Positions 1 to 10,144 of a DNA stretch of 64,000 nt are shown here, piece after piece. Each line of letters begins with the position of its first letter. Positions within the stretch are counted from its first letter, which is position 1. The stretch spans positions 1 to 64,000 of the forward strand of contig JAGVSM010005036.1 of the NCBI GenBank assembly GCA_022494885.1, given 5' to 3'. The notes beneath the pieces are model-generated. The model saw only the letters and a list, made by a program, of their open reading frames with translations. It did no database searches and was not told the origin of the DNA. The DNA comes from Micrasema longulum (Eukaryota; Arthropoda; Insecta; Trichoptera; Brachycentridae). The translations under genes were made by a program, and so were the position numbers.

Positions 1-280
1 TTAAATCCCGAAAGCCTTCTCTTCGAGAGGGGTTGATCATATTTTACATTTAGTACTTTTTTCATAATCAATAAATGTCGAAGGGATGTGTGCACACGGG
101 CGTGTAATTGCATCCATCTTCCATAAGATAGATATTCTTATGAAGAAATTTATTACTTCACGTCTAGCACTTTTTGATTATGGATTTTGCTGCGATTTAA
201 ATTTTAAATGCAGGATATTGAACTAAATTATAAATTATGTACCTGCAAATTAAATAAACATCTTTATATCTTCTCTTTTC

Positions 281-634
281 GAACCCAGTGGTGCACTGGG
301 CACTCTATTGGTAAACCAAACGCAGTGTATTTCGTTATTTATTTATTTATCAGCATCTATTACGTGAAGTCTTACGCTTTAGGTGCCAGACCAGAAATAA
401 TGAAAAATTGTACTTTAAACGACCTTTACAAATAAAATTTTACGTCCTCTTTGTAAGGCATTGAACTCAGAACCTCAATAATTGAACACAAATGCGCCAT
501 CAATTTACAACGAGGCAGACTTATCTCCACTAGATTACCTACCTTGTTCGGGATTTTTACCTGAGAGCAGCCATCGAGTCGAAAACACTCATCCAGAGTT
601 CTGGTTACATATAACACACATAACTGTATTCTCC
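281..634 (-). mobile_element. SINE1 copy, near full length, minus strand
   Basis: Read on the minus strand this matches the SINE1 copies near 2812, 26728, 36246 and 47945. The 5' block ends in a 'GATGGCTGCTCTCAGG' motif. A degraded tRNA-like segment follows at about 455-530, then a 3' body containing 'AGGTGCC...AGCGTAAGAC' in reverse, and a 3' end near 'GTGCACCACTGGG'. The A and B boxes are poorly preserved, so it is a dead copy. Two small open frames crossing it are by-products of the repeat. Family membership is seen directly by comparison inside the window; calling it a SINE rests on the tRNA-like core of better copies. Confidence 0.75.
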
Positions 635-804
635 ATACGCCTGGGCACAGAGTTAATTAAGTTAATTGATGTGTGCAGTACTTTCGTTTTATGTAATTGT
701 ATTTATTTATTGTAATTTTTTTTGTTTTAAATCAATTAAAAAAATACTCACAGACTAGTTCCAAAAAAATTGGCTTGCAAAAAACCGGTGGGCAGAGTAA
801 TTTT

Positions 805-1175
805 GAACAATGTTTTGATTTTTTCAAAACTTTTGTAGACAAGAACTGGACTCGATGCCCTAGGGAGCCTATAATATTAACATATTAAAACAAAAATTTT
901 AGAAAAGAGAATAAAGAAGTCTAGTCATCTTCAGGGCATATGACATATCACGGGCTGTGTTATCATTCACTATTTTGCCCATATTTAAACATCTGTATTC
1001 CTTCAATTCTTCCAAGTGTTGATGTTTGTGTAGTTAACAAGCTGAAGCTTTTATTTATATGGGTGAAATTCATCTGATTTAATTTTTACACCCACATATT
1101 AGGCAACGCCTGAAAATATTTTTCAATTTTTACGCTTCTTGGATCAGGTGGATTTATAAACAAGGTTTTGAGTTT
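805..1175 (+). repeat. Family A repeat, plus orientation, nearly complete
   Basis: It begins at 'GAACAATGTTTTGA' and follows the family A order: the 'CCCTAGGGAGC' block, 'AAGTCTAG', a decayed 'CATTCAC..TTTTGCCCATATTTAAACATC', 'TTCAATTCTTCCA', 'GCTGAAGC..TTTATTTATATGGGTGA' and 'AGGCAACGCCTGAAAATATTTTT'. Near 1165 it again reads 'TTTTGAGTTTGTC', which is how a unit starts, suggesting the beginning of a second tandem unit as at 14205-14690. No coding capacity is visible. The class (satellite-derived, Helitron-like or other non-autonomous element) is unknown. Confidence 0.75.
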
Positions 1176-1785
1176 GTCTTAATTTTTTTTCAGCTTATAT
1201 ATTTCAGCTCAGATATCTAAACCACATTGATTTTGGCAACGCGAAGGTAATAAATATATCATACTTCAGCTAGTCATGAAGGAGAAGATCAAAAAATGTA
1301 GGGAAGTGGGAAGAAATAAAATTTTCTGGCTTTGAAACGTCAGAAAATGGACCAGGATTAGAACTGTAGGGAAGCTGTTTTGCACTGCTTTTGACAGAAA
1401 ATCTTTTTTTTGAGTGCTCGTCAACGTCTAGGGAATCTGGCATTTCACGTGAAGAAGTCGAAAATTTGCTTTAACACTTGTTTTAAAAACAATTTTGTCA
1501 TCCTTATAAAATGTATGTAATGTTGTACGATGATTTGATCGCGATCATTGACATATTAATACACATAGACACATAATACACAGAGTAAAGCATTGAAAAA
1601 AGTAGTGACGTACCCATAGTTACCGAATTCATTTATTCAAACCGGGCTTGCATTCGGAGAGACTGCATATACTACCAAAAATGGGTTTTCTTCCTATTTA
1701 TGGTACATATAAAAAAGTGTGTCTTTAAATGTTTACTAACACCATTTGTTATGGACACCAATAAGATTATGCCACCTATATAATG
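1176..1785. other. Unassigned AT-rich DNA
   Basis: I see no gene, domain or clear repeat here. The stretch is AT-rich with short A and T runs, and stop codons are frequent in all frames. Confidence 0.5.
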
Positions 1786-2282
1786 CCTGCATTACACCTA
1801 TTCTCCTCTACGGATGCGAATCGTGGCACCTCCTAGGGCCCAAAACAGAACAATTCTGAGTTTTGAGAATAGGTGTCTAAGAAGAATCTTGGGTGTGCGG
1901 TGGTTTAACTTTGTGAGGAATGAAGTAATAAAAGAAAGAACGCAGCAAACTCCTCCTATCAAGTGGAGGTGATACGGTTGGCTAGTACTGTGGATGCCTC
2001 CTGAGAGTCTTAAACCACGCTTGCCTATTTGCCACTCTCATGGCACGAGAAAACAGTTTTTCTCGTGTATTTTGTATGTTAATACACGAGATAATGCGGT
2101 CACGAGAGCGTTTAGAATACCAGCCCTGGACGTCCACTGCTGATTGTTCGTTGGCAATTTATGTCAGAACTTCGGGACGAGAACCTGACTTAGGGGGACG
2201 CAAAGGAATTGGCAGTTAACAGAGATGCATCGAGGCTCTTTGTGGATTCCATATGCTCCAATTAGGGAGCGAACATGGAATG
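1786..2282 (+). mobile_element. LINE H fragment: C-terminal tail of a CR1/I-like reverse transcriptase ORF
   Basis: The plus strand, read across frameshifts, gives the familiar LINE C-terminal order: 'PILLYGCESWH', 'NRCLRRILGVRWF', 'VRNEVIKERTQQ' and a tail reading 'RQFMSELRD' then 'RDASRLFVDSICSN'. This follows the reverse transcriptase in many insect non-LTR retrotransposons. It is broken by stops, shifts and inserted material near 2044-2110. Two other copies of the same tail lie at 24095-24250 and 49535-49765, both on the minus strand. A short GAT-repeat tail follows at 2281-2300, as at the end of the 49.5 kb copy. It is a dead 5'-truncated insertion. Confidence 0.8.
2044..2067. repeat. 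Perfect 10 bp hairpin inside LINE H
   Basis: CACGAGAAAA at 2044-2053 and its exact reverse complement at 2058-2067 are separated by 4 bases. A further CACGAG motif follows near 2085 and 2101. It sits where the LINE tail is interrupted, so it may belong to a small insertion. Confidence 0.6.
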
Positions 2283-2300
2283 ATGGTGATGATGATGATG
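2281..2300 (+). repeat. (GAT)n microsatellite tail
   Basis: A short TGATGG/GATGAT run sits directly at the 3' end of the LINE H fragment. The copy near 49535 has the same kind of tail, so it is probably the element's own 3' repeat. Confidence 0.7.
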
Positions 2301-2354
2301 TTTTTAAAAATGTGGATTCTTTTATTAGCGTGTTATAAATTGAAATAATCTGTT

Positions 2355-2641
2355 TATTTTCCCGGGCATATTACTCGCTGCGCCCTCTGACGGCGTTCCT
2401 TTTTCGCGGTTTGCCGCCAAAACCCCCTCAGAGAACCAACCACTCCATAAAAGTACTCGACTCAATGGCTAATCACGATTATTGTGTTGTTTTCTTTCAT
2501 TTCTTCGTTTTTACAAAGCGCATAATAAGCGCGTATGCAGCTTTTCAATGGAGGCGTGTGGTTGCAAGCGCGGCCCATCTAAGTACCCTCCTACTTAGCG
2601 AAACAAAGCCAAGATTAACATGCAAATTATTCGGGTTCTAA
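2355..2641. other. CpG-bearing, GC-richer patch of unknown function
   Basis: This block is clearly richer in G+C and CpG than its flanks, including 'CTGCGCCCTCTGACGGCG' at 2378-2395 and several GCG steps at 2520-2580. A 76-codon open frame (2411-2641, plus) crosses it, but the predicted peptide resembles nothing I recognise and has no clear splice sites. The 2378-2395 motif looks like the core of the CTCF insulator motif (GCGCCCTCT..GGC), which is inference only. It could be a regulatory element, an exon piece or an old repeat. Confidence 0.35.
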
Positions 2642-2811
2642 TTTAAATAAAATCAAACGGTATCTACATTATTTATTCCATTGAATTTCCAGTGACACAA
2701 TTATTGTAACTGGTCGGTCCGTTTATGCAAGTTTAATACGGCTGATATTAAATAAAGCATAAATTTTATATATTCAATATTTGTATTTATATTTTGTTTC
2801 TAGGCGGGTAA

Positions 2812-3108
2812 AAAATACAGTTCTGTTTTTTTATTAAAACGAGTGCTTTTGACTCGATGGCTACTCTTAGGTAAAAACCCTGTGTAAGGAAAACGAGTAA
2901 ATGATAAGTTCGTCTCCTTGTGTAGTGGTTGACTTGGTTGTCAACCGTTCTTGAAGTCTTAGGTTTCTGGCAGATTAGAAACGAAATATTGATGGCACCT
3001 GAAGCATAGCACTGATCACTCTGACTTTATGCATTGAATAACACTGCATTTGTTTCACCAATTCAGTATCCTTTGCACCACTGGGTGCGGAAAGGGAAAA
3101 GACGATAA
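2812..3108 (+). mobile_element. SINE1 copy, plus strand
   Basis: It starts at 'AATACAGTTCTG' and contains the SINE1 5' block ('ACTCGATGGCTACTCTTAGG'). A tRNA-like segment with an A-box-like 'TTGTGTAGTGGTTG' starts near 2914. The 3' body follows ('GCACCTGAAGCATAGCACTGATCAC') and the element ends in 'CACTGGGTGCGGAAAGGG'. The B box is degraded and the 3' body is partly deleted. It is one of the few copies showing 5' block, tRNA-like part and 3' end in order. Confidence 0.8.
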
Positions 3109-3232
3109 AATATTTATATAAATTGGAAAAAAAACATAAATTTAAAAAAAAAACACTGTCTCCTGAGACATTTTATGACTAGCTCTAATCACAAAAGTAT
3201 GTTTAACTAAGCGTACTATTTAACTAAGCAAA

Positions 3233-3251
3233 TTTTTTTTTTTTTTTTTTG
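3233..3251 (+). repeat. Poly(T) run
   Basis: An uninterrupted T tract of about 18 bases. It may be the poly(A) tail of a minus-strand retroposon, but no element body is recognisable next to it. Confidence 0.6.
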
Positions 3252-3757
3252 TGCGTTTTTTACAAAGATATGATTTTTCAAAGTTACATTTATCAAATAC
3301 CGCGCCAAATGACTGTTATCAGTGTGTCACTTTTCAGTAGTGACGTCATAAAACGGTTGGCGTTCTTACTTTCACTGACCTGACAAGAATTTATGGAATA
3401 TTGCTTTGATTACTTCATTTAGTTCGTAATTTGCTCATTTCTATATTATGTTTTTTTTTACGAACGTTTCGATTTAGAAAAACCTAGAAAGTTGACATAA
3501 TCTCTGGTTGAAATGTCAAACTATACAAATTACACTTTTTTTTCTGTGGTCAAAACGTTGCGGGGGCTTAAAGCGGAAACCGGAAATACTACACGTAGAT
3601 ATAACTAGTGACGTTATTATTTACGATATTAAAATGAATACTATTTCTTACATTTTTTATTTATTTTTGCGTGCGTTTTTGAGATATTTCATCCTACTCC
3701 AAAATTTTTAAATATTCACGTGTACACGTAAACATTTTTAAAATTTAATTCTGGGTT
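3252..3757. other. Unassigned DNA with a CRE-like site
   Basis: No gene is recognised. TGACGTCA, a perfect palindrome of the CREB/ATF type, lies at 3341-3348 in a slightly GC-richer stretch (3295-3380). A 67-codon frame at 3508-3711 has no recognisable content. Confidence 0.4.
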
Positions 3758-3988
3758 GGACTGGAATTCCTCATTATCAGGATTAATGAGCGCCATACTT
3801 CATTGCTTTTGAAATAATACAGCAAATTGGAATCATATTTAAAACTTATTTAAACATGTCCACTAAAGTTAATTGCACAATTAAATTATGTAAAATTAAA
3901 AACGTCTCCTTTATTTTTTATTTCCTGGTAACGATTTTGATATTTGGCAATCCGGGTGACTGGAATTCGGATAAACAGAGTTTTACTG
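3758..3988. mobile_element. Short Tigger/pogo-like non-autonomous element
   Basis: The left end reads 'CTGGAATTCCTCATTATC' and the right end, reversed, reads 'CAGTAAAACTCTG' then 'TTTATCCGAATTCC'. These imperfect inverted ends resemble the Tigger terminal signature (CAGT.GAACTCC.ATTATCCG) and the better element at 36661-37354. TA follows the right end at 3989-3990, as expected for a TA target site; the left TA is lost. The interior is non-coding. Assignment is by motif resemblance, so moderately sure. Confidence 0.5.
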
Positions 3989-4539
3989 TAATTATTAAGT
4001 GAGATGTTAATGCCCTCAAAACCCCTGATTGAGTATTCGAACGATCGATATGTCGATTCTGTCACAGCACTTAATCGCGTATGCGTGTTGTGTATGGAAA
4101 TGAGACTGAATAATTCATATTATGCACAAAGAAAGCGGTATTTTGCACTACCAGATCGCTCTCATTCAATTCAATTCGGCTTTCTACTCTCAAAGGGAAA
4201 CGAATCCCAAACTCAGCGTCGGCGGATCGCATCTCAAAGAAATCGAGATGAATCACAAAGAATAATAGTCGTTTTTTTCTGCACTAATTCCATTACTGCT
4301 GCTGCATTCAAAGATGTTTGATGAAGCTTATTGTGTCGAAGATGGATTGATCTGATTCGATGCAAGAAGCGGGGATTTCTGGAATCCGGAACTAAAGACT
4401 AACGTTTGAACATAATTTATTTCTAACTATGAAGACCGGCATGATTGTGAAAGTTTAGTGTTTTTTTTTCATTACGTTACTCTTTAACTAATCCAAAATA
4501 TTTTTATTCAATTACATTTTCTAAATTCCAATTTATACT
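3989..4539. other. Unassigned DNA with a 105-codon open frame
   Basis: A plus-strand frame runs from 4004 to 4321 (105 codons). Its peptide is rich in R, Q and S in the second half and has no domain I recognise, and an overlapping frame is open on the other strand. No splice sites or promoter stand out. I would not call it a gene without transcript support. Confidence 0.25.
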
Positions 4540-4795
4540 GTTTTAAGTATGTCCGAATATTTACAGACAGGCTTGATTTTTTTTTCTTGCATTTACAGGG
4601 CTTCTGACTTGTTATTAGCTGGTTCAAAGTGGCCTTTTTACACACTGTGTTAAATTCACAATTCCGCCTATGTTTAATCATCCACATTTTCCTACTTATT
4701 CCATCTGTTTTGTGAAGTAAAAGAGCTGAAACCCTTATCGATGTGGGTGAGATTTATCTGATCGAATTATTTCACTATATTTGTATTCCTTAGGA
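4540..4795 (+). repeat. Family A repeat, plus orientation
   Basis: It contains 'TATGTCCGAATATTTACAGA', the centre 'GCATTTACAGGGCTT', 'AGTGGCCTTTTTACACACTG', 'TCCATCTGTTTTGTGAAG' and 'GGGTGAGATTTATCTGAT'. The segment between the first two blocks is deleted. Confidence 0.75.
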
Positions 4796-4817
4796 ATATT
4801 TATTTTGAATTTTTTAA

Positions 4818-5000
4818 TTTTATTTATTTATTTACACCTTTTATTAGAAATACAATATAACGTTTACTTTGCCCAGCTAACAAGGATACATACCCCGTTC
4901 CAAGCTAGGCAGTTACATTCTAATATATGATAATAGTTAACAAATTAATAGAGAGCACAGACTAATACAATATAAACTTACTCGAATACACATTTTGATA
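4818..5000 (-). mobile_element. Probable LINE 3' end, minus strand
   Basis: A (TTTA)n tract at about 4824-4836 is followed by AT-rich non-coding DNA, the pattern of a minus-strand LINE 3' tail. Similar tails lie at 39365, 41848 and 50550. No coding part remains. Confidence 0.45.
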
Positions 5001-5125
5001 CATATACAAACACATATACACATATATACACATATATATCCACACATATATACACATATACATACATACACACGTACATACACCCATGCGGATACACATA
5101 CATACATTCATAAAACATAGAAAAT
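4990..5125. repeat. CA/TA-rich low-complexity tract
   Basis: Degenerate ACATAC/ATATAC repeats cover the tract, which is biased towards alternating purine-pyrimidine steps. A shorter pure (TA)n run lies at 5161-5173. Confidence 0.8.
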
Positions 5126-5296
5126 TTATTTATAAAGCGAAACTTCATGGTTTTCATCTGTATATATATATATTCAAATTATTTATTGTTTTTATATTTT
5201 ATTTTTGACATCATGTAAGAATGTCCAATCCGTGGCATGCATCAACTTTTCTGGCTGCCTGTCCATGTCATGAAAAAGCGAGTTCAACACCTTCCG

Positions 5297-5398
5297 AATA
5301 TTTATAATAACTTTCCTACATGCGCAGCTGACAGAGAGTCCCCCAGGACTCTATAACAGCTGCGGGTGGATGGCAGGCTTAAGAATCTCCCCTTAGTG
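5297..5398 (+). repeat. Family C repeat, copy 1
   Basis: About 100 bases match 41074-41177 at roughly 80% by eye. The core is 'CAGCTGACAGAGAGTC', 'GGACTCTATAACAGCTGCG' and 'GCTTAAG'. The longer 41 kb copy ends with AATAAAG and an A tract, so this is probably the 3' region of a retroposon. Family A sequence starts directly after it. Confidence 0.7.
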
Positions 5399-5675
5399 TT
5401 GAATTTTGTGAAGTAAAAGAGGTTTAACTTTTATTATGCGGCATCCGGCTGAACCATTTCACCTACTAGGTAACTCTTCAAAAAAAATTATAATTTTTGT
5501 ACTTCTTATTCTAGTTAGTTTGATCAACAATGTTTTGAATATGTCCAAATGTTTGTAGACATAACGAATTCCCTCACTCGGGAGTTATTTAGATTTACAT
5601 TTGTTGCAACAGAGGGGACTGAATCTCACCCGCATAATAAAGGTTTCCGATATTTTACTTCACAAAAGTCAACTT
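5399..5675. repeat. Family A pieces, mixed orientation
   Basis: 5399-5480 carries 'TTTTGTGAAGTAAAAGAGG' in plus orientation. 5525-5620 carries the start of a unit, also plus. 5622-5675 switches to minus orientation ('AATCTCACCCGCATAATAAA', then 'CTTCACAAAAGTCAAC'). Joining of opposite orientations is also seen at 15539-15787 and 55853-56165. Confidence 0.65.
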
Positions 5676-5862
5676 TAAAAGCCCCCACCCACTTACCCGA
5701 ATCTGTTTTAAAGTTCTTGTGGCTTCTTTTCAGATCCGCATATTGCAAAAACAATTATTTTTTTAGCTGTAATGAACGGTAAATTAGTTTTTTTTTTCTT
5801 AATCTTTCTTTTCAAAAGATTCGCGTATTTTTATTTTTTGAATTTACATTAACTGCTTTTAA

Positions 5863-5958
5863 TGCCCCTATCGCCGTCAGAGCAACCAGTCAAGTATATA
5901 CAGTCAATTTGTCTGTCACCCTCAATCAAATTTTCCTGATTCTGACGGCGATGGGGTA
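5863..5958. repeat. Inverted repeat with ~18 bp arms
   Basis: Arms CCCCTATCGCCGTCAGA (5865-5881) and TCTGACGGCGATGGGG (5941-5956) are reverse complements apart from one inserted base, with about 60 bases between them. It could be a small foldback element or MITE remnant. Its flanks show no obvious target duplication. Confidence 0.65.
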
Positions 5959-6164
5959 TGTTAGTTCATTAGCTTGTTAGTAAACAAGAAGAAACAAATC
6001 CGATTGAGAGAGCCAGAACCGTTACCACCCCCTCCACCAGCCAAATAATTCAAGCCGAAAAAGACTAAAAAAAAACATTGATCATAAATTCGCTCTATTC
6101 CTAGCACCACCCTATTCAAGACGAAAACCTAGCTTCAACCTATTCAAAATCTAGCATCCTAGTC

Positions 6165-6225
6165 AAGACCTATCAACTAATCTATCAACCGACCTATCAA
6201 CCAATCTAACAACCAACCCTATTAA
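6165..6225 (+). repeat. Short degenerate tandem repeat (CTATCAACC-like)
   Basis: Several imperfect 8-12 base units of the form CTATCAACCRA / CTAACAACCAA. They produce an artefactual repetitive minus-strand frame. Confidence 0.7.
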
Positions 6226-6334
6226 CCACACGCAATATGAAAACCCAATCCTATGTGCTGCTCCTTCGCTGCCGTGGTGGGTTTTTGGAGACGCTGTCTT
6301 AAAAGTCAACAAATAGAAGAGCTGGGGAAATGTG

Positions 6335-6492
6335 GATGTTTTCACATGGGCGAAATTTTGAATGTTACGCAGCGTGTAAAGTGGTCACTCAAACCAGCCA
6401 ATGACAGGTCATAAGCCCTGTAAATGCATATACTTCAATATTCCCTTCTCAAAAATGTTTTCTCTCTCAGTCGCAACAAATTTAAAACAATT
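6335..6492 (-). repeat. Family A repeat, minus orientation
   Basis: 'TAAAGTGGTCACTCAAACC', 'AGCCAATGACAGGTC', 'AAGCCCTGTAAATGC' and 'CGCAACAAATTTAAA' follow in the minus-strand order of the family. Confidence 0.8.
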
Positions 6493-6620
6493 CACACTGA
6501 TAGGAATTTCAAAAAAGTGGTTTGAAATTTATTTTCATATTTAATACATTCATAATGTGTTGATGTCGGTTGTTGCAGTTGTAATAAAAATGAGCACCAA
6601 TAGTAAAGGTTATCTTATTC

Positions 6621-6720
6621 GAAAGAAAACTTTGTCTTGAAAGAAAACTTTGTCTTTAAAGAAAACTTTGTCTTTAAAGAAAACTTTGTCTTGAAAGAAA
6701 ACTTTGTCTTGAAAGAAAAC
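6621..6720 (+). repeat. 18 bp minisatellite, about 5.6 units
   Basis: Units GAAAGAAAACTTTGTCTT start at 6621, 6639, 6657, 6675, 6693 and 6711 (partial). The only variation is a G/T change at the first base. Near identity points to recent expansion. Confidence 0.95.
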
Positions 6721-6728
6721 AAAAAACC

Positions 6729-7078
6729 ACATCAAATTTGTCAATAATATATTTTCCTTAATTATTTTACATCAAATTTATCAATAATTTATTTTTCTTC
6801 ATTATTTTACATCAAATTTGTCAACAATGTATTTTCCTTAATTATTTTACATAAAATTTGTCAACAATAATATTTTCCTTAATTATTTTACATCAAATTC
6901 GTCAATTATTTTCCTTAATTATTTTACGTCAAATTTATCGAAATTGTATTTTCCTTAATTATTTTACATCAAATTTGTCAAAAATAATATTTTCCTTAAT
7001 TATTTCACATCAAATTTGTCAATAATAATATTTTCCTTAATAATTTTACATCAAATTTGTCAATAATGTATTTTCCAT
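6729..7078 (+). repeat. ~40 bp minisatellite, nine units
   Basis: Units begin with ACATCAAATTTGTCAA at about 6729, 6769, 6809, 6849, 6890, 6926, 6966, 7007 and 7048, each ending in TATTTTCCTTAATTATTTT. Length varies from 36 to 41 bases. It lies directly behind the 18 bp array and is more diverged, so probably older. Confidence 0.95.
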
Positions 7079-7832
7079 GAATTAATGACGTACAACCTTG
7101 ACCATTTTGTTTTTTATTAGAAAATCGTATTATGCACAGTGTTACAGAACCAGATCGTGAAATTTCAGAAGAACATTCCTCGTGGTAAACAAAAAAAAAT
7201 CATTATGATTTTTTTCCAAAACTTCTTTTTTTTAGATTTTTTTTTGTAATTTTAAAATGGAGTAAATCCTTAATTTCTCGGACTGGCATCCTTTCTACAA
7301 ACCCATTCCCCTCTCCTACCCAATTGCTTGTCATGTTTGCGTCCAGTGTGTATCGTTTCGTTGGTCTAATACGTTGTTATCCATAAAAAATTTAGAGTAG
7401 GGGTTTATGGAAGGGATGCTAGCTGAGAAAAAAATTTCATCAAATTAAAATAACGATATTAATATTAGATTTTTTCACATAATTTTCAAAACCCCAAAGT
7501 TTATTAATTTTTCGAACATGAATTTATTTTAGTCGCTTGTAACTTAATGACACAAGCCATTAAGACAATTTAGTATTGCAATTTATCTGCAAATGAAAGT
7601 AATACAGTATTTTAAATACTGAGTCTTAAACAGAACAATACAATAACAATGGATGTTAAAATACTTCCAAGTAGACTAAAATACTATTATGTTTGTTTCA
7701 GAAACAAAATGAGGCATTAAAGAACACGTACTTACTAATTTACTTTTAACAGAAAAATACTCAGACTGATTAAACAAAATAATAATTAATAAAACCTTAA
7801 AATTTTAGAAAAATTATTCTTGTTCTCTCAGT
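7079..7832. other. Unassigned AT-rich DNA
   Basis: A and T runs and scattered stops; nothing recognisable. Confidence 0.5.
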
Positions 7833-8235
7833 GCCCTGTCAGGTATCCTCAACGTTGGCAATCACTCTGGCAAAAGTCTCCCTGTCCTGTGTTGCCCGGA
7901 AAATCTGCTCCACAGTCCTGAAGGCAGTCCAGTCTCGTATATTTCAAAACCAGGACATCTGTCTTCTTCCAGCCCCTCTGTGACCTTCAGTCTTGCCTTT
8001 CAAAATCAATCAATCAAGCAAGTGGTACTTTTTTCCACGCATTATATGCCCCAGATATGAAATTTTACGAACTTTTATGGTAGTTAAGAGTTCTCTGTTC
8101 GTTCTAGCTCGACTTAAGACTTCTGAGTTCGTTATTAGGTCTGTCCAAGATATCTTAAGCATTTTGCGATGCAACCACATCTCAAAAGCCTCTAGCCTAT
8201 TCATAGTGTTCACTTTCAGAGTCCATATAGAAAAA
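7833..8235 (-). mobile_element. RTE-like LINE fragment, C-terminal tail
   Basis: The minus strand encodes 'TLKVNTMNRLEAFEMWLHRK', 'MLKISWTD', 'TNRELLTTIK' and 'YLGHIMRG', then, after stops, a 'GHRGAGRRQMSWF'-type segment, 'NIRDWTAFRTVEQ' and 'DRETFARVIANV'. This is the characteristic C-terminal region after the reverse transcriptase in a widespread insect RTE-like LINE group. The copy at 61035-61480 is the same family. The GR-rich linker and the W..NIRDW motif support the call. It is dead: in-frame stops near 7935 and 7850. It meets LINE J1 at about 8300. Confidence 0.85.
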
Positions 8236-8299
8236 AATGTGAACAAACTGAGATATTTATTATTATAAATTGTGTATTTAAGCGCCAAAATTATGTTGT

Positions 8300-8776
8300 T
8301 TATAACAAAATGAACAAAATATTTTATCATTCACTTGTCCAATCAGCACTATCATATGGAATAATTGGATGGGGTGAAGCATTAAATAATCATATTCAAA
8401 CTTTAATGATAGAACAAAAACTAATTATAAAAAATATACTTAATAATAATAAAACATATCTCTCTATTCGATTATTCCAATAAAAAAACTTTTCAATATA
8501 AGACAGTTGTATTGTCTCCAATCTCTAAAATTTGTTGTTTATCGTCAGAACTTGTTCCCTCAGAACCCAAACCACCATAGTCTAAAAAGGAATCAAGTGC
8601 TTGAGATTCCGTTTCGTAAATCAACACAAGGACAGAGGCATGCAAATGTCCTTGCCCCTAAACTGTATAACTCATACTTTATATACACAATGGAAAAAGA
8701 TAAATTAAGCCTGTCTTCTAATAATTCATTTATAAACTGGGTCAAAAATATAAATGTCAATGTTTTAGTTTTCTGA
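8300..8776 (+). mobile_element. LINE J fragment: end of reverse transcriptase and C-terminal tail
   Basis: The plus strand reads 'FYHSLVQSALSYGIIGWG' near 8321-8375, the conserved segment late in the reverse transcriptase of Jockey/CR1-type LINEs. After a stop and shift comes a long clean frame (8507-8776) containing 'LYCLQSLKF'-type sequence, 'NLFPQNPNHHSLKRNQVLEI', 'LAPKLYNS' and 'FINWVKN'. The minus-strand copy at 22735-23535 gives the same order, which confirms the family. The 5' part is missing, as is usual for truncated insertions. Confidence 0.85.
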
Positions 8777-10140
8777 TGAACTTTTAATTTGCTCTTGTAT
8801 TTTTTTCTAATTTATCAACTTAAATAAAATATTTTTTTGTTCTTCATGTATTCTCTATCTTCTATATTTCTTTTCTTCAGATTCTTTACTCTTACTCAAT
8901 TTTTTTAAAACAACCTGAATGTAATATTAAATTTTTACTTGTACGTTTTTTTTATTTTTATGTTTAATGCATCTACACCATAGATTTACGTATTTAGAAT
9001 TCCAAGTCATGTAGAGTATTGACTAATATACACATTCTGGACATTGGGACAAAAAATTAAAGTAAAAAATTTATGAATAGCAGATGTTGATCTCTAATGA
9101 CATGGTTGGGATCGCGAAAAGAAATTGATTACAACATAGATGATACATCGCTAATAGCATGATATGTTTTGAAAATGTATAGTTTTATCTCAGTTCCACG
9201 TTTTCCCAATGAAGACAGATCAAGAGATTGCTTTATTTCAAAATAAGAATGATGGAATAATTAACCATGCCACTTTTCTTAGAAAACGGTGTTAGACAGA
9301 CTCAATATGGTCAATGTGAGATCTATGGAATAAAGAACAAATTGGAGAAGCATATTCTAGATGGGTTCGATCTAGTGAGGAGTGAAGAGTTTTGATGGTT
9401 TTAATATTTTTGAAGTCCGTCGTATTTGTATAAATTTGTGTTTTTTTTTATAATGTCTATGTTGATAGTTTTTATTTTTTTTATGACGCCGGTTGTTTTA
9501 ATTATTATTCACTTACGTATATTCTTTCATTTTCATCAATTTATTATTTCATTAAAATTCTTGATATTGCAAATAAAGTTACGATACAAATTTTAAGTCT
9601 TAGTTGTTTATAGGCAAATGTACTTGTGAATAAGGAAATTAAGTGGGATTTCGCTAAAATGCAACAGGATGAAGAAATGTCATATTTTCCTAAGACATTG
9701 AATAGTAATTTAAATAAAATCTTATTTTACAGAAATAATGTTCCATGACGATTGCTTATTCTGTTTTCCACTTGAAAATAAGAGCTCTTAAAAATATATT
9801 TTTTTTAATTGTTGTAGTGATTGAAAAATCAGAAAAAAATCCTGCCCCGACAAGAGCCTACTTAGTGAGCCAGATTATTGCGAAACTAAAAAAAAACAGA
9901 AAAGATGGGTATTCAATTATTCATATACGTCACAGTTTAAGCAAAAGTCATTTACCCTAAAAATGATAGTTTTGTGTTAAATATGCCATTCAAAGCGTAA
10001 AGTTACTTAGAGAAAAGTTTTGGAAATACGAATGACTTGTTTTTTTCTTTGTGACTTTTGAAAATATAATCGTCTTTTTAAATAAAAAGTATCATTTTAA
10101 CCACAACATAATAAATAAATTATTAGTCAAAATGTATTAT
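8777..10140. other. Unassigned AT-rich DNA
   Basis: No domain recognised. 9100-9410 is slightly less AT-rich, with a possible decayed LINE texture, but I cannot assign it. A 71-codon frame at 9745-9960 has no recognisable content. Confidence 0.45.
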
Positions 10141-10144
10141 TACA

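Noticed and set aside
4004..4321. A 105-codon protein-coding gene
   Set aside because: No recognised domain, open frames on both strands, no start or splice context, and the composition is explained by local low stop density.
6621..7078. CRISPR-like array of repeats and spacers
   Set aside because: The whole period repeats with no unique spacers, unit length varies, and the sequence is eukaryotic. It is a minisatellite.
8010..8330. A host gene for the 106-codon minus frame
   Set aside because: The peptide is clearly the tail of an RTE-like LINE, with a second copy at 61 kb.
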